64,000 nucleotides of DNA from Nicotiana tabacum (taxonomy: Eukaryota; Streptophyta; Magnoliopsida; Solanales; Solanaceae). The DNA lies in NCBI RefSeq assembly GCF_000715075.1, contig NC_134101.1:151441084-151505083 (forward strand), written 5' to 3'. This document shows, in pieces, positions 46,680 through 58,350 of this stretch; position 1 is the stretch's first letter; every line of letters begins with the position of its first letter. A program made the position numbers and the translations under genes. Below the pieces are notes generated by a model. It was not told the origin of the DNA and did no database searches. It worked only from the letters and a program-made list of their open reading frames with translations.

Positions 46680-47147
46680 CCTTATAAAATAAAGACTTTA
46701 AAGTAAAGAAATCGAAGACAAATAGAGAGATATTTATTATTCAATTTTAAATTTATGTACATAATAAACTGAAATCTTCTTTATTTATAGAAGAAAGAAA
46801 ACTGTTGTGTAAGCTGCTACTGTAAGCTGGTGTGAAAGCTGCTTGTAAGCTGCTACTGCAAGCCTGCAAAATGCTTATAAGCTGCTACAACAAGCTGATA
46901 TGTAAGTTTCCTGTAAGTTGCTTGTAAGCTGCTACTGTAGCAGATATAAATAATCTTCTGCCGGAGGTAATATTTATCCATAAAGGAGTACCGAAATGAT
47001 AAGCTTCTTCAGAAAGCTTATTTCCAATAGAGTACTAAATAGATAACCATATTTACGGCGGAGTCCCATATGGATAAGCTTCTTCAGGAAGCTTATTTAC
47101 AACGGAGTACTAAATGAACATCCATAATATAATATATATTTATAACA
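46680..47147 (-). repeat. Copia 3' LTR, 334 bp upstream of the vicilin ATG
   Basis: A 468-bp LTR with a TATA box CTATAAATAA on the minus strand (46781-46790), pointing at vicilin. 46800-46940 is a degenerate tandem array of TGTAAGCTGCTACTGCAAGC words. Two inverted repeats with stem ATAAGCTT and a CTTCAGR centre lie at 46999-47021 and 47074-47096. Confidence 0.88.
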
Positions 47148-47199
47148 CTTTGCAAGAATTTTTTTTAGATATAAAAATTGTACTCCTTCCTTTTTCTAT

Positions 47200-47860
47200 T
47201 TTCGAGAACCATTAAAACCTTACTAGGAAAAACCCCGTGGAAAAAAATCCTAATAAAGGAAAAAGAGTACACATATTTAGTAATACACATTGTTAGGTGC
47301 CTCATTAAAAACCTTATAAGGAAAACCCTATGGGGAAAAAACCTTAGTAAGGAAAAAAGAGTGCATCACATATTTTACGCCCCCTGATGAAACCTTATTT
47401 CAAATATTTGAGTCTCCGCATTCCAATCTTGCATACCATCTTCTCAAAAAGTTGATTTTGTAGAGAATATTATCCATTACTATTTCAGATCGATTTAAAT
47501 TAATCTCATCAAACCAAGAAGCTGCTACAAGTCATTTCATTGAGTTCCTTGCAACTTGCCTGCATCAGCTGCTTGTAGAAAACTTCAATGGAGTACTAAA
47601 TGGATAATCTTCTTCAGGAAGATTATCTACAGCGGAGTAATAAATGGACATCCACAATAATATTTTCATTATACTCCCCTTTGGATGTTCATTATTATGT
47701 ACCTCGTTAAAACCTTACTAGGAAAAATCCCGTGGGAAAAAAATCTAGTCAAGAAAAAAGAGTACACTAATAATATACATTGCAAGCTGCCTCATTAAAA
47801 CCCTTACTAGGAAAAATCCAGTGGGAAAAAACTCCGAGCAAGGGAAAAAGAGTACAGTGC
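47200..47860. repeat. Four dispersed copies of a 60-bp copia word
   Basis: Blocks at about 47205-47270, 47295-47360, 47700-47765 and 47790-47858 repeat CCTTACTAGGAAAAA.CCC, GTGGGAAAAA and GGAAAAAGAGTACA. A ~70-bp LTR-like unit (GGAGTACTAAATGGATAATC...) recurs at 47585-47660 outside the LTR. Confidence 0.75.
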
Positions 47861-48446
47861 AGAGACTTGCTGGACCAAGGAGTTTATCATTCTCTTGTGG
47901 AGGTAAGAACGGATCCTTAATCCGTGTAGGAGAAGAACTATATTTTGCTAGTAAATTAACAGAAAATGCTATGTCATGCCTTGTAGCATTAGCAAGATAC
48001 ATTAGTGCACCAATTGCACTGAGATAGGGTACTTTGGGACCAAAGAGTTCCTTATCCTCTTCTGGAGGTCAGAACAAATCCTTATCTACTTCAAGTGATC
48101 GAACAACCATTGGTGTACTCAATGGGTGCTCTTTCTCCATGTAAAAGTGTTCTAAGGCCCTTGTTGTATAGACAGATTGATGGATAAAGATCCCGCCTGC
48201 TAAATATTTAATTTGCGGACCAAGACAAAGTTTTGTCTTCCCAAGATCTTTAATCTCAAATTCTTTCTTGAGATATTCAATTGCCTTTTGGAGCTCTTTT
48301 GGAGTTCCAACAAGATTTATGTCATCAACATAAACAACAAGTATACCAAATTCTGAAGCCATTTTCTTTATAAAAATACATAGACAAATAACATCATTTA
48401 TGTAGCCCTCTTTTAGCAAATATTCACTGAGGCAATTATACCCCAC
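47745..48446 (-). pseudogene. Copia reverse transcriptase remnant
   Basis: The frame at 48446-48069 contains the catalytic box LVVYVDDINLVGTPKELQKA, FEIKDLGKTKLCLGPQIKY and the HQSVYTTRALEHFYMEKEHP segment; all belong to copia RT. The frame at 48002-47745 continues with MYLANATRHDIAFSVNLLAK, the RT-RNase H linker. RNase H is mostly missing or scrambled by the repeats. Upstream (48450-49100) only short pieces of linker coding are discernible between stops. Confidence 0.85.
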
Positions 48447-51400
48447 ATGCGCCCAGATTGCTTTAAACCGTACAAAGATCTTTGTAATCTGATTGCGTTC
48501 ATTTCCTAAGATTTTGAATATGCTTCAAGAATTTTAAATCACTTAGGGATCTTTATAGAGATTTGATCAAATGAGTCATATAGGTTATGACTTGCATTTA
48601 AATGGCATGACATCTTCAGGTGTCTGGACTACTGGTCTGATCCTCACGATATTTCACAGTATTGTGCACTATATTGTATCAAATATATCGTTGACGATCA
48701 TTTTTTATCGGTTCGCAAGCGACATAACTTGTTGAGATCTCATCACTTTCTTTATTTTCAGGTACCTGAACTACTTTTGGAGTTTCATGAAATGTTATGT
48801 TGTGGGCTCTTCTAGAGTTCATTTCCTCCTTATTATGATCATTAGCTCCGTATCATTTTTCAAGGGTTGTTACCTTTGGAACCGATAGGTCCACCAAGTT
48901 TCATGCGTACAATAAACTCTATCCTTCAGGGACTTTAAATTTTAATAGGAGCATTTGCAGCTGAAATATGATATCTAATTTTGGATCAGCAAATGCTTCT
49001 GGCATTTTACTTGAATTATCTTCTAAGTGAGGATCATATTAATGATAATTCGATTCATATAGCATATTTTTCAGCTGTTTATTCCATCCCCCAAATGTTA
49101 GAAATATTAACATATATCCCCAATCTTCTTTGAGAAATATATCTTTTGTGCATTGTGGTAGAGAAATTAATCATATACCACACATCAAAAGATAGTAAAA
49201 ATATTTGGTTTCTGATCCTAAACCAATTGTGAGGGGAGGACTTATCATATATTGTTAGTCTGATGCATACAAGTACTGCTATATGCAATTTAGAAAATCT
49301 TAGGCCAACACATGAAACTTTATTCTCATAAGAAATGGTTTAGCCATTAATAGGAGGTATTCAATGCTAAACAAGCTTGGATATAAACCAGCATTATCAA
49401 GATGAATTGTCTTGATTTCATAATCTGAAAGTTTTGCTCTTAGTTGAGAAAAGCAATTTCAAATGCCAAACTGCAGGTTGACAATGAACACACATGTAAC
49501 CATCTTATATATGCATCTATAAGTGGTTCACATGATAGGTGAATGGACCCATATTCACCTTTTATATATTTCAGAATCATGGGTCTTAGTCCCAACTTTA
49601 GCTGGTATAATCAATTTATTATGAGAACAAGCAACACAAGAGAATTCTTGAAGAATCTTCTAGTTCTTCAATATATGCTTATCTGAATTCTCAAATACCT
49701 CATTTAAAAATGGCGAATGAAAACTTCAAGTTTATCATGTCATGCGTTATCTCTTAGTAAACTTTTGGTTTACTATGACACAAATTTTTGCATTAGTAAA
49801 CTTCTGGTTTACTGTGGCTATTTTGTATAAGTAAATTTTTCATTTACTATAGCTGCTTTTGCATTAGTAAACTTCTGGTTTACTGTGATACATGATGTAG
49901 TACAAATTAAAGAATAAGGCGGGTAACTTCTCACATACATATTAACCCCCCAATGATTGTGGAAGCATGAAGATTTTTAATTTTTCAATCATTTGTAGTC
50001 TCAGTATGATTGTCATTTGTATTAGTAAACTTCAAGTTTACTACAACATGTGTTTTGACCATAATCATATAATATGAATGACATATTTATATATAAGCTC
50101 TTCAAGAGCCTTCATTCATTATCCACAATCTAATATTTATCGGATACTACTGGTGACATATGTCTTCTAGACAAACATATAAAGCTTTTGATAAATTTTG
50201 ATAAATTTTGTACTATCAAATATTGCTCAAACACTTCTGGTGTCATGAGAGAAAATCATAATCAAATAGACAATACAAAGCCAATTCTAAATTTATAAAT
50301 GACGAAAATCAAGAATTTTAATATTCTACTACTAACTTCGTGACAAATATCTCCTTCAAGGAGTAATACCATTAACATCTAAATATTTTGTATCAATGCG
50401 GCAACCACATAGTTATTGCATCCTTTAAGAAAAGATACACGAGTTGTTATTTCCTTCGGGGAACTCAATAACTAACCATAATGTACTGATGTGGTTGTAG
50501 TAGAAAGCATTCTACAAGAATACTTTTGCCTTGGAATGATATTTAATAAAATTTTCCAAGATATTTTACATACAACGGGTATGTGCGATAATGATCTTTA
50601 TGCCACAAAAACAAGATTTATATCCTATGTTATTCTACCTCTTCAGGAGGTAAGTTGTGGTATTTCTTCATTCACTCCAGAGAATGAAAATGTGTTTCAA
50701 AAATAACTTTGAATATCTTGTTATTTTATTTAAGCACAAAAAGACACACTTTCATAATATTTTCCTGCTTCAGAAGAAAAATTCAATTGTTTTACTACTT
50801 AAGAGCAAATTTAAAATACAAAATATTGAGTATATATTCTCTCAATCATATTACCTCTTCTGGAGGTAAATCGTAATATATTTACATTAATTACGCGCAC
50901 ATATTTACGAGCTTTATTAATATTGTCACATTCACTTCAGGAAATGGATTAATATTTATCAAAAGTTCTCATCCTCCAGGGAACGGAACATAATTATCTG
51001 AACGCACATTAATCATACAAATTGTGTGATGTCTTAAAAGCTCTTTTACGATAATGCTACTTCAGGAGCAAATCGAGGCATGCATGTACTATAGAGAATA
51101 TTTCTCTAGCTTATCTTTAATTGTAACCATAGAAAGCCTAAATTATCACTTCTGGTGGCCATAGGCATATACCACTTCTGGTGGTTAACGAAAATTTAGT
51201 TACAATGAGATATATGAAATATAACCACTTCTGGTGGTTGTATATTTCTTGCAAACTCTGCTGGAGTATAAGTGGATCTAACAATGTCATCCACTTTATA
51301 GTTTCATATGCAATATTACTCTTCTGGAGTAAAATTAAAATCTTAATTCGAAAACGAGTTAGTGAAAAATGGAACATAAAGATATACAAATTATAGTGTT

Positions 51401-51691
51401 TTAAAATTCATAAAATGCTCCAGAATCTCGTCCAATGATTATGGCTCACTTATTAGGTTTCTAAGTACCTTTTTATTTTATTTTAATGGCAGTGACATAC
51501 ATAGCAAGTAAAACTTATAACTTATCTTTGATGGTGTCTGCTAGACCCATCATATTAAGATGAATTTCAGCATGAAGCACCCAAGACACGTAGCTTTTGC
51601 CTGATATAGCCAATACTACAAATTCACGTTTAGAGAGATTTGACATTATTTACAAAAAGAAAGTTCGTACCTTTGATACTTTCAAAGTATT
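48056..51691. repeat. Family of short inverted repeats with TTCWR centre
   Basis: Examples, given as stem and centre: CCTC/TTCTG 48056-48068; AGTAAAC/TTTTG 49756-49774; AGTAAAC/TTCTG 49795-49813 and 49866-49884; AGTAAAC/TTCAA 50024-50042; ACAC/TTCTG 50231-50243; CTCC/TTCAA 50351-50363; TTCC/TTCGG 50451-50463; TACCTC/TTCAG 50636-50652; TTACCTC/TTCTG 50851-50869; ACCAC/TTCTG 51171-51185; AACCAC/TTCTG 51223-51239; ACTC/TGCTG 51255-51267; TTACTC/TTCTG 51316-51332; ATACT/TTCAA 51677-51691. An LTR-adjacent one, GATAATCTTC/TTCAG, is at 47603-47627. The stem sequences differ while the centre is held. I know of no named feature like this. Confidence 0.8.
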
Positions 51692-51724
51692 TGCTCGAGA
51701 TGGCAGAGTCTTGTGCTGATAACG
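48450..51724 (-). other. Copia interior, decayed, no intact domain
   Basis: On the minus strand no gag, protease or integrase signature is clear; frames rarely exceed 80 codons. The most obvious content is the inverted-repeat family described above and tandem AGTAAACTTCTGGTTTACT-like copies at 49750-49885. Confidence 0.55.
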
Positions 51725-52221
51725 TGTTATAAAATAAAGACTTTAAAGTAAAGAAACCGAAGACAAGTAGAGAGAGAGAGAGAGAGAGAGAGATTTATTA
51801 TTCAACTTCAAATTCGTGTACATAATGAACTGAAATATCCTCTATTTATAGAAGAAAGGAAGCTGCTACTGCAAACTGCTGTGTAAGCTACTACTGCAAG
51901 CTGATGTGTAAGCTACTTGTAAGTTGCTTGTAAGCTGCTACGGCAAGCTGCTTCTAAGCTGCTACTGCAAGCTGATGTGTAAGCTTCTTGTAAGTTGCTT
52001 GTAAGGTGCTATTGTACCATATATAGATAATTTTCTGCCGGGGGTAATATTTATCCATAACGGAGTACTGAAATAATAAGCTTCTTCAGGAGGCTTATTT
52101 CCAATAGAGTACTAAATAGATAACCATATTTACGGCGAAGTCCCATATGGATAAGCTTCTTCAAGAAACTTATTTATAACGGAGTACTAAATGAACATCA
52201 ATAATATATATATTTATAACA
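51725..52221 (-). repeat. Copia 5' LTR
   Basis: A 497-bp LTR starting TGTTATAAA and ending TTTATAACA. It has a (GA)n run of about 12 units near 51770-51793 that is short in the other LTR. The TATA box and the two ATAAGC-type inverted repeats (about 52077 and 52152) are shared with the other LTR, the latter partly mispaired. Divergence between the LTRs is appreciable. Confidence 0.88.
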
Positions 52222-52636
52222 AGAAGTCATAAATCACACGAATACTTTTAAATGACTTTATATGTCTTTATTACAACATTACTATATAGAATATATCAAT
52301 ACTCAAAACTTGTTCATAAAAAGGGAGAGGTATTACAACTCTTTTCATGTGCAGACATAGCCATTATCACGTGAATACCTGGCAGTAGCGGATGCAATGG
52401 GCGTGTTGGTGATGAGTTTCTGGGCGCGGTTGAGTTTTTAATGCCCCATCTAGATCCAAAAACTAAAAGAAATAGAAGGAAGCAATGCACCGATTCAAGT
52501 CTCAGAATGTAGAAATACTGGGTCCTTGCAACAAATTTTAATGACTCCGGTGATTTAATTACCGTTGTATTCTATGAAAAATAATGCTCAAGTTTGATTC
52601 AATCATCTCAACGTCAAATAGATCCGTTTATAGCAA
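52222..52636. other. Displaced distal upstream sequence of vicilin
   Basis: It starts with the right target duplication AGAAG. Before the copia insertion it would have followed 46674 directly, so it was the more distal vicilin upstream region. A TCACGTGAA G-box is at about 52368-52376. No coding sequence was recognised. Confidence 0.5.
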
Positions 52637-53525
52637 TGTGATGGAAATTTAGGTCCACCAAACTGTATAGAGAACTTTATTATTTCTCACAGAACACACA
52701 CAATAAAAGATAATTAAGTAACATAACAGAGTTTTACTTTTAATTTTAACCACGACCTATATTCATAGAGTTCCAACTTTATTACTGAGCAAACTTTAGA
52801 TTACAACCTATTGTGACCTAGGAATTAAATATTTAATTCCTCATTTACTTGTAATAACTCTATTACAAGCCTCTTGTAATAACTCTATTACAAAGCTCAC
52901 AACTCGACTAACTCTAGCCAAGACACAAACACAAAGTTTATGGTTTTACAAATAGTTTCTTACATAATGCTTCTAGCTAAGCTAAGTAGGAATTACAAGT
53001 AGATCACTCTAACAAAGGTACAACACAACTACGGACATATGGTAACACAGTGCTGGAAACTGGTCTTTTATCTGTTTTTCTTTGTTCTTGAAGCCTTGAA
53101 GTCACTTGCAAGATGGCAACACACTTGGGAGAAAACTATATCAATTTTTGGATGTGCAAGTGTGTGTTTTTTCCCTTGCTTCATGTTGATAATATTCAAG
53201 TGATGTCACTTGGATGATCCAAGCAATTATCCGGTAAAAAGCATTCCCTATAAATTGACTGTATACTGTTTGCACGGTTGTGTGTGTGCAGAGGAAACGT
53301 TGCAGCGACTTTACAGTTGTGGGGAGTTGACTGGTACAGTTAGCAAGGGAAGTGATGTCCATCTGTTCCCTCTATCGTCTTTTTGACTCTAGTTGTTGGA
53401 ACTTGTGCCCGACTTGTGACTTGTTGTTCTTGAACACTTTTGAGGACATGCAACAGGTTCCCGATCTGATTCTTATCAAAAAGTTTGTTAGATCATCAAA
53501 ATACAAAAATGCACATAACTTATCA
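52637..53525 (-). repeat. SIRE 3' LTR (ends inferred)
   Basis: The right edge follows a purine tract (AAAAATGGGGAAAT, minus strand, 53526-53540) and starts TGATAAGTTATG. The left edge is placed at CCATCACA (52637-52644). Only one copy is in the window, so both ends are estimates. It holds a cluster of three palindromes at 52821-52894. Confidence 0.5.
52821..52894. repeat. Cluster of three adjacent palindromes in SIRE LTR
   Basis: GGAATTAAATATTTAATTCC (52821-52840) is a perfect 20-bp palindrome. CTTGTAATA/ACTC/TATTACAAG follows at 52848-52869, and the same hairpin with an 8-bp stem at 52873-52894. The spacers are only 3-7 bp. They may form RNA hairpins near the transcript end; role unknown. 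Confidence 0.85.
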
Positions 53526-53540
53526 ATTTCCCCATTTTTG

Positions 53541-53940
53541 ATGACAAACTTATATTTGAAGTTCCCCCTGAGAACCAGATCTCCATACAATATTTTCTTG
53601 TATTCCCCCTGAGAACCTGTTCCCCCTTTCAATTATTTCCCCTTTTGGCATCATAAAAATATTGTACATAAGTAATAATTAAACAAGAACTCTATCAAAG
53701 TTAACTCAGGCCACATGTGTGTACACAACATGGCTAAAAAAGAGCATGAACGTATAATATGCAAAGCAAAATACGAGATGCTCATTAATTTGAAAGAGGA
53801 GAGAACATAAGTAGTAGCATAAAAAAATAAATTAAAAGTACCAGCCATAGAAACAACAAAAAAGGACCAAGGTAGGACAAACAACATTTAATTGTACACT
53901 AGGAAAAGAACTGTTTTAAGGAGCACTAGAAAGGGGAAGC
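53541..53940 (-). other. SIRE 3' untranslated region and env-like C-terminal remnant
   Basis: TTCCCCCTGAGAACC occurs twice (about 53562 and 53600). The frame at 53887-53651 encodes strongly hydrophobic stretches, which could be the C-terminal membrane segment of the env-like protein or chance in T-rich sequence. Confidence 0.45.
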
Positions 53941-55274
53941 AGGGATGAGGAGCAATGGTTCTGTGGAGAATATCCATTCAAGCATTTGCAGACACTTGTT
54001 CGTTAAGCAGCCGCTCTTTCAGGTCCTCAACCTATTTCCTTGGTCATATGAGCAACCTTTGTACCTTGTACACTGGTGGATTCAGGTGCCTCCTAGGCCT
54101 GACTAAGCTGCCCTTCAAGAATGGCATTTCATGCCTTCAACCTCCTTATCTCCTCATTTGCAGCACTCTGAGCATCAATCAATTGAGATATAGTAGAATT
54201 ACTTCCAACCCCTCCCTTCTTATCAATACACTCACATTCCTCCAAAGTGGTCTTTGAGAAGGTCTACTTGCGAGTTCCACTGTTGCTTTTCTCAAAGGGA
54301 CTTTAAAGAAATTAAACACCTTAGTCAGCAAGAACCTATAGGGCAAACCATGATTTCCATCCTTGAGGTCTACCACTTTCTTCATATGCTCTATCATAAG
54401 ACCAGATAGACTGATAGTGGTGTAGGCATCCAGTGCTTCCATAAGGAATAAGTTTGCTTTTGAAGTAATGCCTTTCTGCACGTGGAAGCAAGACCTTATT
54501 CACCTTCTTATGCACCCGTTCCCCTTGTTGCATAACATCATCCTTCAAAATGACACTTCTGAAATTGGGAGAACAATTCCCTTCAATGGATGAGATCCCT
54601 TCAGTAGGCACTCTCAAAATGTTCTCCAACACAGCCTTGTCTATCACAAAATCTACTCCGTTGACCTTCAAAAAAAGGTTATCATCTTTCATTATAAACA
54701 TATCTTCGTAGAAGCTACCCACCTCTTCATCATACACCTTGGGGATCTCATTGATGAACAAGTATGTCCACTTTTTGAAACTCACGAATACTAATCAATT
54801 GACACATCTCTATCATATCAAGAATGTTGGGAGCAAATGTTCTTCCCCACAGTACCCTCTGATTCCTAAGGTTTGCTCTGCCTTCATCCTTTGACGTAGT
54901 CATTTTGAGCTTCTTGGAGGAACCAGGTTCCTCGGTATCACCAACCTTCGTTTTCACAGACTTCCTCACATTCTTCTCCTTCTTTTCAGACTTCTCAGAA
55001 AATTTCTCACTAGACTTCTCTCCTTCTATATTTTTCACATCCACAGCTTTCACAGATGACTCTCTCCGGGGTTTTGGACTCATGGGTCTCTTAGAGGACT
55101 TACGAATTAAGGAAGCAGGTTCCCCATTCACCTCTTCATTGTCAATATTAACAACAAGTGCTGGAAGCACTTCCTCCTTATTCACTAGCTTTCCCCCTTC
55201 ACCTGCCTCCTCAGTTTCTTCTCTTCTTTGTTTCGCTTCAGAACAGACTTATAAGCTTCTTCCCTTTGCAGCCA
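53941..55274 (-). pseudogene. SIRE env-like ORF, C-terminal part
   Basis: 55185-54748 starts NKEEVLPALVVNIDNEEVNG, is Ser/Lys-rich (KSSEKFSEKSEKKEKNVRKS) and ends GRTFAPNILDM. After a frameshift, 54785-54336 reads KWTYLFINEIPKVYDEEVGS, then EDMFIMKDDNLFLKVNGVDF, ENILRVPTEGISS and NKVLLPRAERH. 54481-54179 continues LMIEHMKKVVDLKDGNHGLP. The folded part resembles the putative plant transposon protein domain also suspected at 12638-13653. Its role is unknown. The ORF continues on the far side of the solo LTR. Confidence 0.7.
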
Positions 55275-56445
55275 TGTTACGTCTCGTGTTTTCCTACGCT
55301 AAAGTTTCGTCTTCAGTTAATCAATATAGACTCGAGGATGAGATTATCTTAAGGTTAATGCATTTATACTATTTATAACAAGTAATAAGTAAGTTTCATA
55401 AAGGATAAATGGTACATGAATTAAAGAAAACGTATTTCGTTGAAGATGACTGATTTGGGATAAAATACAGATCGAGCGATAATACCCGATAATTATGGAC
55501 TAGTACTATGCAAGGTACCATATGACCACGGTAGTATGATGAATAAAATATATTAAAAATAAGTAAAATTTTAAGTAATTTGAGATAATTTTTAATTATG
55601 CGGGTAATTGGTTAATTACTGAATAACGGGACATTACCTAATTACCTTATAAGTGGATAAAGATTAACTTTTCCCACCCCCACCCCATCCCCACGTGGCA
55701 GTAAGCCACCACTAATACATATGACTAAGAAGTCATATGATCTTAGGTGGCAAACAAATGTAAGAACATTACATATTCATTCCCAAGATTTTAGGTGGCA
55801 AAACTAACGTTAGCCATTTCACAAAACATTCAATAAAGACTTCATTTCCCATTGTCTTGAATACAAATACATCCCACTTTCTTTATACCTTGTAAACAAT
55901 CAGAACATTATCATTCTTACACTCCAAATATGTTAGCCATCAAGTGAATATTTAAGAAGCTCTACAGAAATCCAACGTTAAGCCATCTTACAACCAGAAC
56001 GCTAGCAACCCTTCAACAAAACGTGAATTCTTGCAACTAAAAGAAATCCAACGTGAAATTTTAGCAACGTAAAATTTTTCAATTCTAAAGGAGTACGGTG
56101 CAACCTTTTCCAAGAATATCATACGGATTTTCCCTACTCCAGGTATGTTAAGGCCTTGCCTTCCTTCTTTTTGGCATGATCCAAATAACACAAATGAAAC
56201 GAGCAAAATACGTAGCTTTCATAAATGACTCTATTCATAGAAATACGAGGGGTGTCTATATTCTTGATTCCCCAAGTGAATTAGTACTATACCTTTTGTT
56301 CATGGGTCTCAGAAAAATACGTATTTGATAAAGTTTATCCGAAATGTATATTGATTTTTATGGCATTTTGAGAAAATCTTATTAATGTATTTTTTATGCA
56401 TTTCACGCATTGCATTTATTTATACTGACCCATGATCAGATGGTA

Positions 56446-56510
<65 letters not shown>

Positions 56511-57312
56511 AATATATGCATATGTGATATGGAAAAAGGTTACGACGCTATATACACACCACAACCTGATCAGTTGGTATATGTTGATAGCCCATAGTGG
56601 CCGAGATGATATGATGGGATGCCCTCAGAAGCTTGATGTTGTTATGTACATCTATACTTATACATGACACGATATTTATATGCACGTGCATGACATTATA
56701 AATGTTTCAGAATTTACAAAGTTATTTAGGTTTACAGATGGATCTCTTTATTTCATGTTTCATCTATGTCTCTTATGTACTAATTTTCATACCTTACATA
56801 CTCAGTACATTATTCGTACTGATGTCCTATTTCCCGGGGCCTGCATTTCATGCCCGCAGGTGTAGGTAGGCAAGCTGACGGTCCCCCTTCTTAGGATTCT
56901 TGATCAGCGAGAGTTGGCTTGCTCCACTTGATCCAGAGCTGCCTTTGATTTTGGTATGACATGCTTGTATATATATATATATATACCACATATATGGGTA
57001 TGACGTGGTTCAGTCCCGTCTTTGCACAGTTGTATTTCTATTAGAGGTTTGTAGACAATTATGTATAGTTGATAGCATGTGGCCTTGTCGGCTTTCAGTT
57101 TGGGTATATATTTGTCTATAGCAGTCTTGCCGGCTCGCCCATTGTATTCCACATGTATATGTACATATGCTTTTTTGGCAGGCTTCCCTCATGTATGTTA
57201 TTCTCATAATTCAGCAGACGTCATTCAGGTTTATATCTTAGACGCATGCTTAAGAATGTTCGACATGTAGGATTCAGGCATCCATCGTGGCCCATCGGTT
57301 TGGGTCGTGACA
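55275..57312 (+). repeat. Solo gypsy LTR inside the SIRE env-like ORF
   Basis: A 2038-bp unit starting TGTTACGTC and ending GGGTCGTGACA. Its flanks AGCCA (55270-55274) and AGCCT (57313-57317) agree at four of five. The env-like frame continues on both sides. Its last 1.1 kb matches the remnant at 10700-12637. It contains a (TA)n run at about 56450-56507. It has no internal region or partner LTR, hence solo. Confidence 0.88.
56450..56507. repeat. (TA)n microsatellite
   Basis: About 29 TA units in the solo LTR. The homologous place in the other family member (near 11850) has only a short TATATATATAT run, so the repeat expanded or contracted after separation. Confidence 0.95.
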
Positions 57313-58350
57313 AGCCTGGTGGTGGGTCTTTTGAGAATGGGCTTTTTAGGAACTGCCCCACCACTTCTGGTAGTAATGAAGCTTTCCACAGTCACATTGT
57401 CATAGTCTTCCTTACTATTTTCATTTCCCCCTTCGGATAGAGATCTCATATCAGGTATGACAAATTTCAACGGCTCAACATCAAAGTGAGGAGAAGGAGA
57501 AGGATCAGTACTGACCTGGGGCTCTTTTGAAAAGCAAGGGGTTTTATCCCAAGTAGGAGCAGAATGCTCTTCTTGGGCAGAGGGATCATGTCCCTCTACT
57601 GCTTCCCCAGTAGTCCAGCCCCAATAGTCCAGTAGTACTGACTGGTGCCAAGTTTTCAAAGGGTACAAGTTCGCCACCTTCAACCACCATTTCCCCCACC
57701 TTCAACTTTGTGACTTTCACCTTCCCCATAAGACCCAATGGTCTCAATATCACCATCATAACCACCAGCCAAACCTCCCTCTGCAGCAATTAGTAATATA
57801 TTCTCAATGGCTTGTTGCTCATTTACCCCCAAAGTAGAATTAGAGGATACAAAAAGAACATTACCTGTAGGATTGACAATAGTATCAAAGCTTGAAACGA
57901 GCACTACTGAGCCTTCAATACTACGAGCCATATGGGCTTCCGAACTTTCACCAACTTTCTGACTAAAAACATCCTGTCCCTCGTTGCTGTCTACTGTTTC
58001 GCCTTCTACTATTTTTTTCGGCAAGTCAGCAAGGAGGTTACAACAAATCTTTTGGGGTTCTGAGTCTTACGACTGTGGTGAGAACTAGAACCCGATTGGG
58101 TTGGAGAGGAAGTAGTAGGTGGTTGTTGGTCTGGTATGGGATTTTGACTGGGCAACTATTGGGACTCAGACTCTCGCTCAAGTGCTTCATGAGACGAAGA
58201 CACATAGGGGACGACACTAGAAGTGTTTGAAATTTCTGGATTCTGAGACATAGTGGAGATTGGAAGTAAAGACACGAGAAGAGGAGAATTTTGCTTTGAG
58301 AGAGAAAACAAAATTTTTGGCTTTGATATGGATAGTGAGGAAAAAGACAA
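57313..58350 (-). pseudogene. SIRE env-like ORF, N-terminal part
   Basis: Low-complexity coding starts near 58350 with SQNPEISNTSSVVPYVSSSH, is broken by a stop near 58156 and continues at 58024-57680 (KKIVEGETVDSNEGQDVF ... GVNEQQAIENILLIAAEGGL). A further frame at 57683-57313 includes VVTVESFIT-like and VPKKPILKRPTTRL segments. It is Ser/Glu/Gly-rich and probably disordered. At least two frameshifts are present. Confidence 0.6.

Larger units (their letters stand above)
46680..52221 (-). mobile_element. Ty1/copia element inserted upstream of vicilin
   Basis: LTRs at 46680-47147 and 51725-52221 have inverted ends TGTTATAAA / TTTATAACA (the left copy now starts CCTTATAAA). The flanks AGAAG at 46675-46679 and 52222-52226 are target duplications. 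The RT on the minus strand sets orientation, the same as vicilin. The minus strand after the 5' LTR reads CGTTATCAGCACAAGACTC, a primer-site candidate unlike the usual tRNA-Met type. The interior is badly decayed upstream of RT. It is full of short inverted repeats with a TTCWR centre (listed separately). Confidence 0.9.

Noticed and set aside
52222..52636. Possible SINE or small RNA gene
   Set aside because: No A/B box pair, tRNA-like head or terminal poly(A)/poly(T) could be identified.
53651..53887. Hydrophobic frame as a separate membrane protein gene
   Set aside because: Position behind the env-like ORF and T-rich composition fit a decayed tail or 3' untranslated region better.
56450..56507. 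(TA)n run as an origin or promoter
   Set aside because: A plain microsatellite in a solo LTR, with length differing from its relative.
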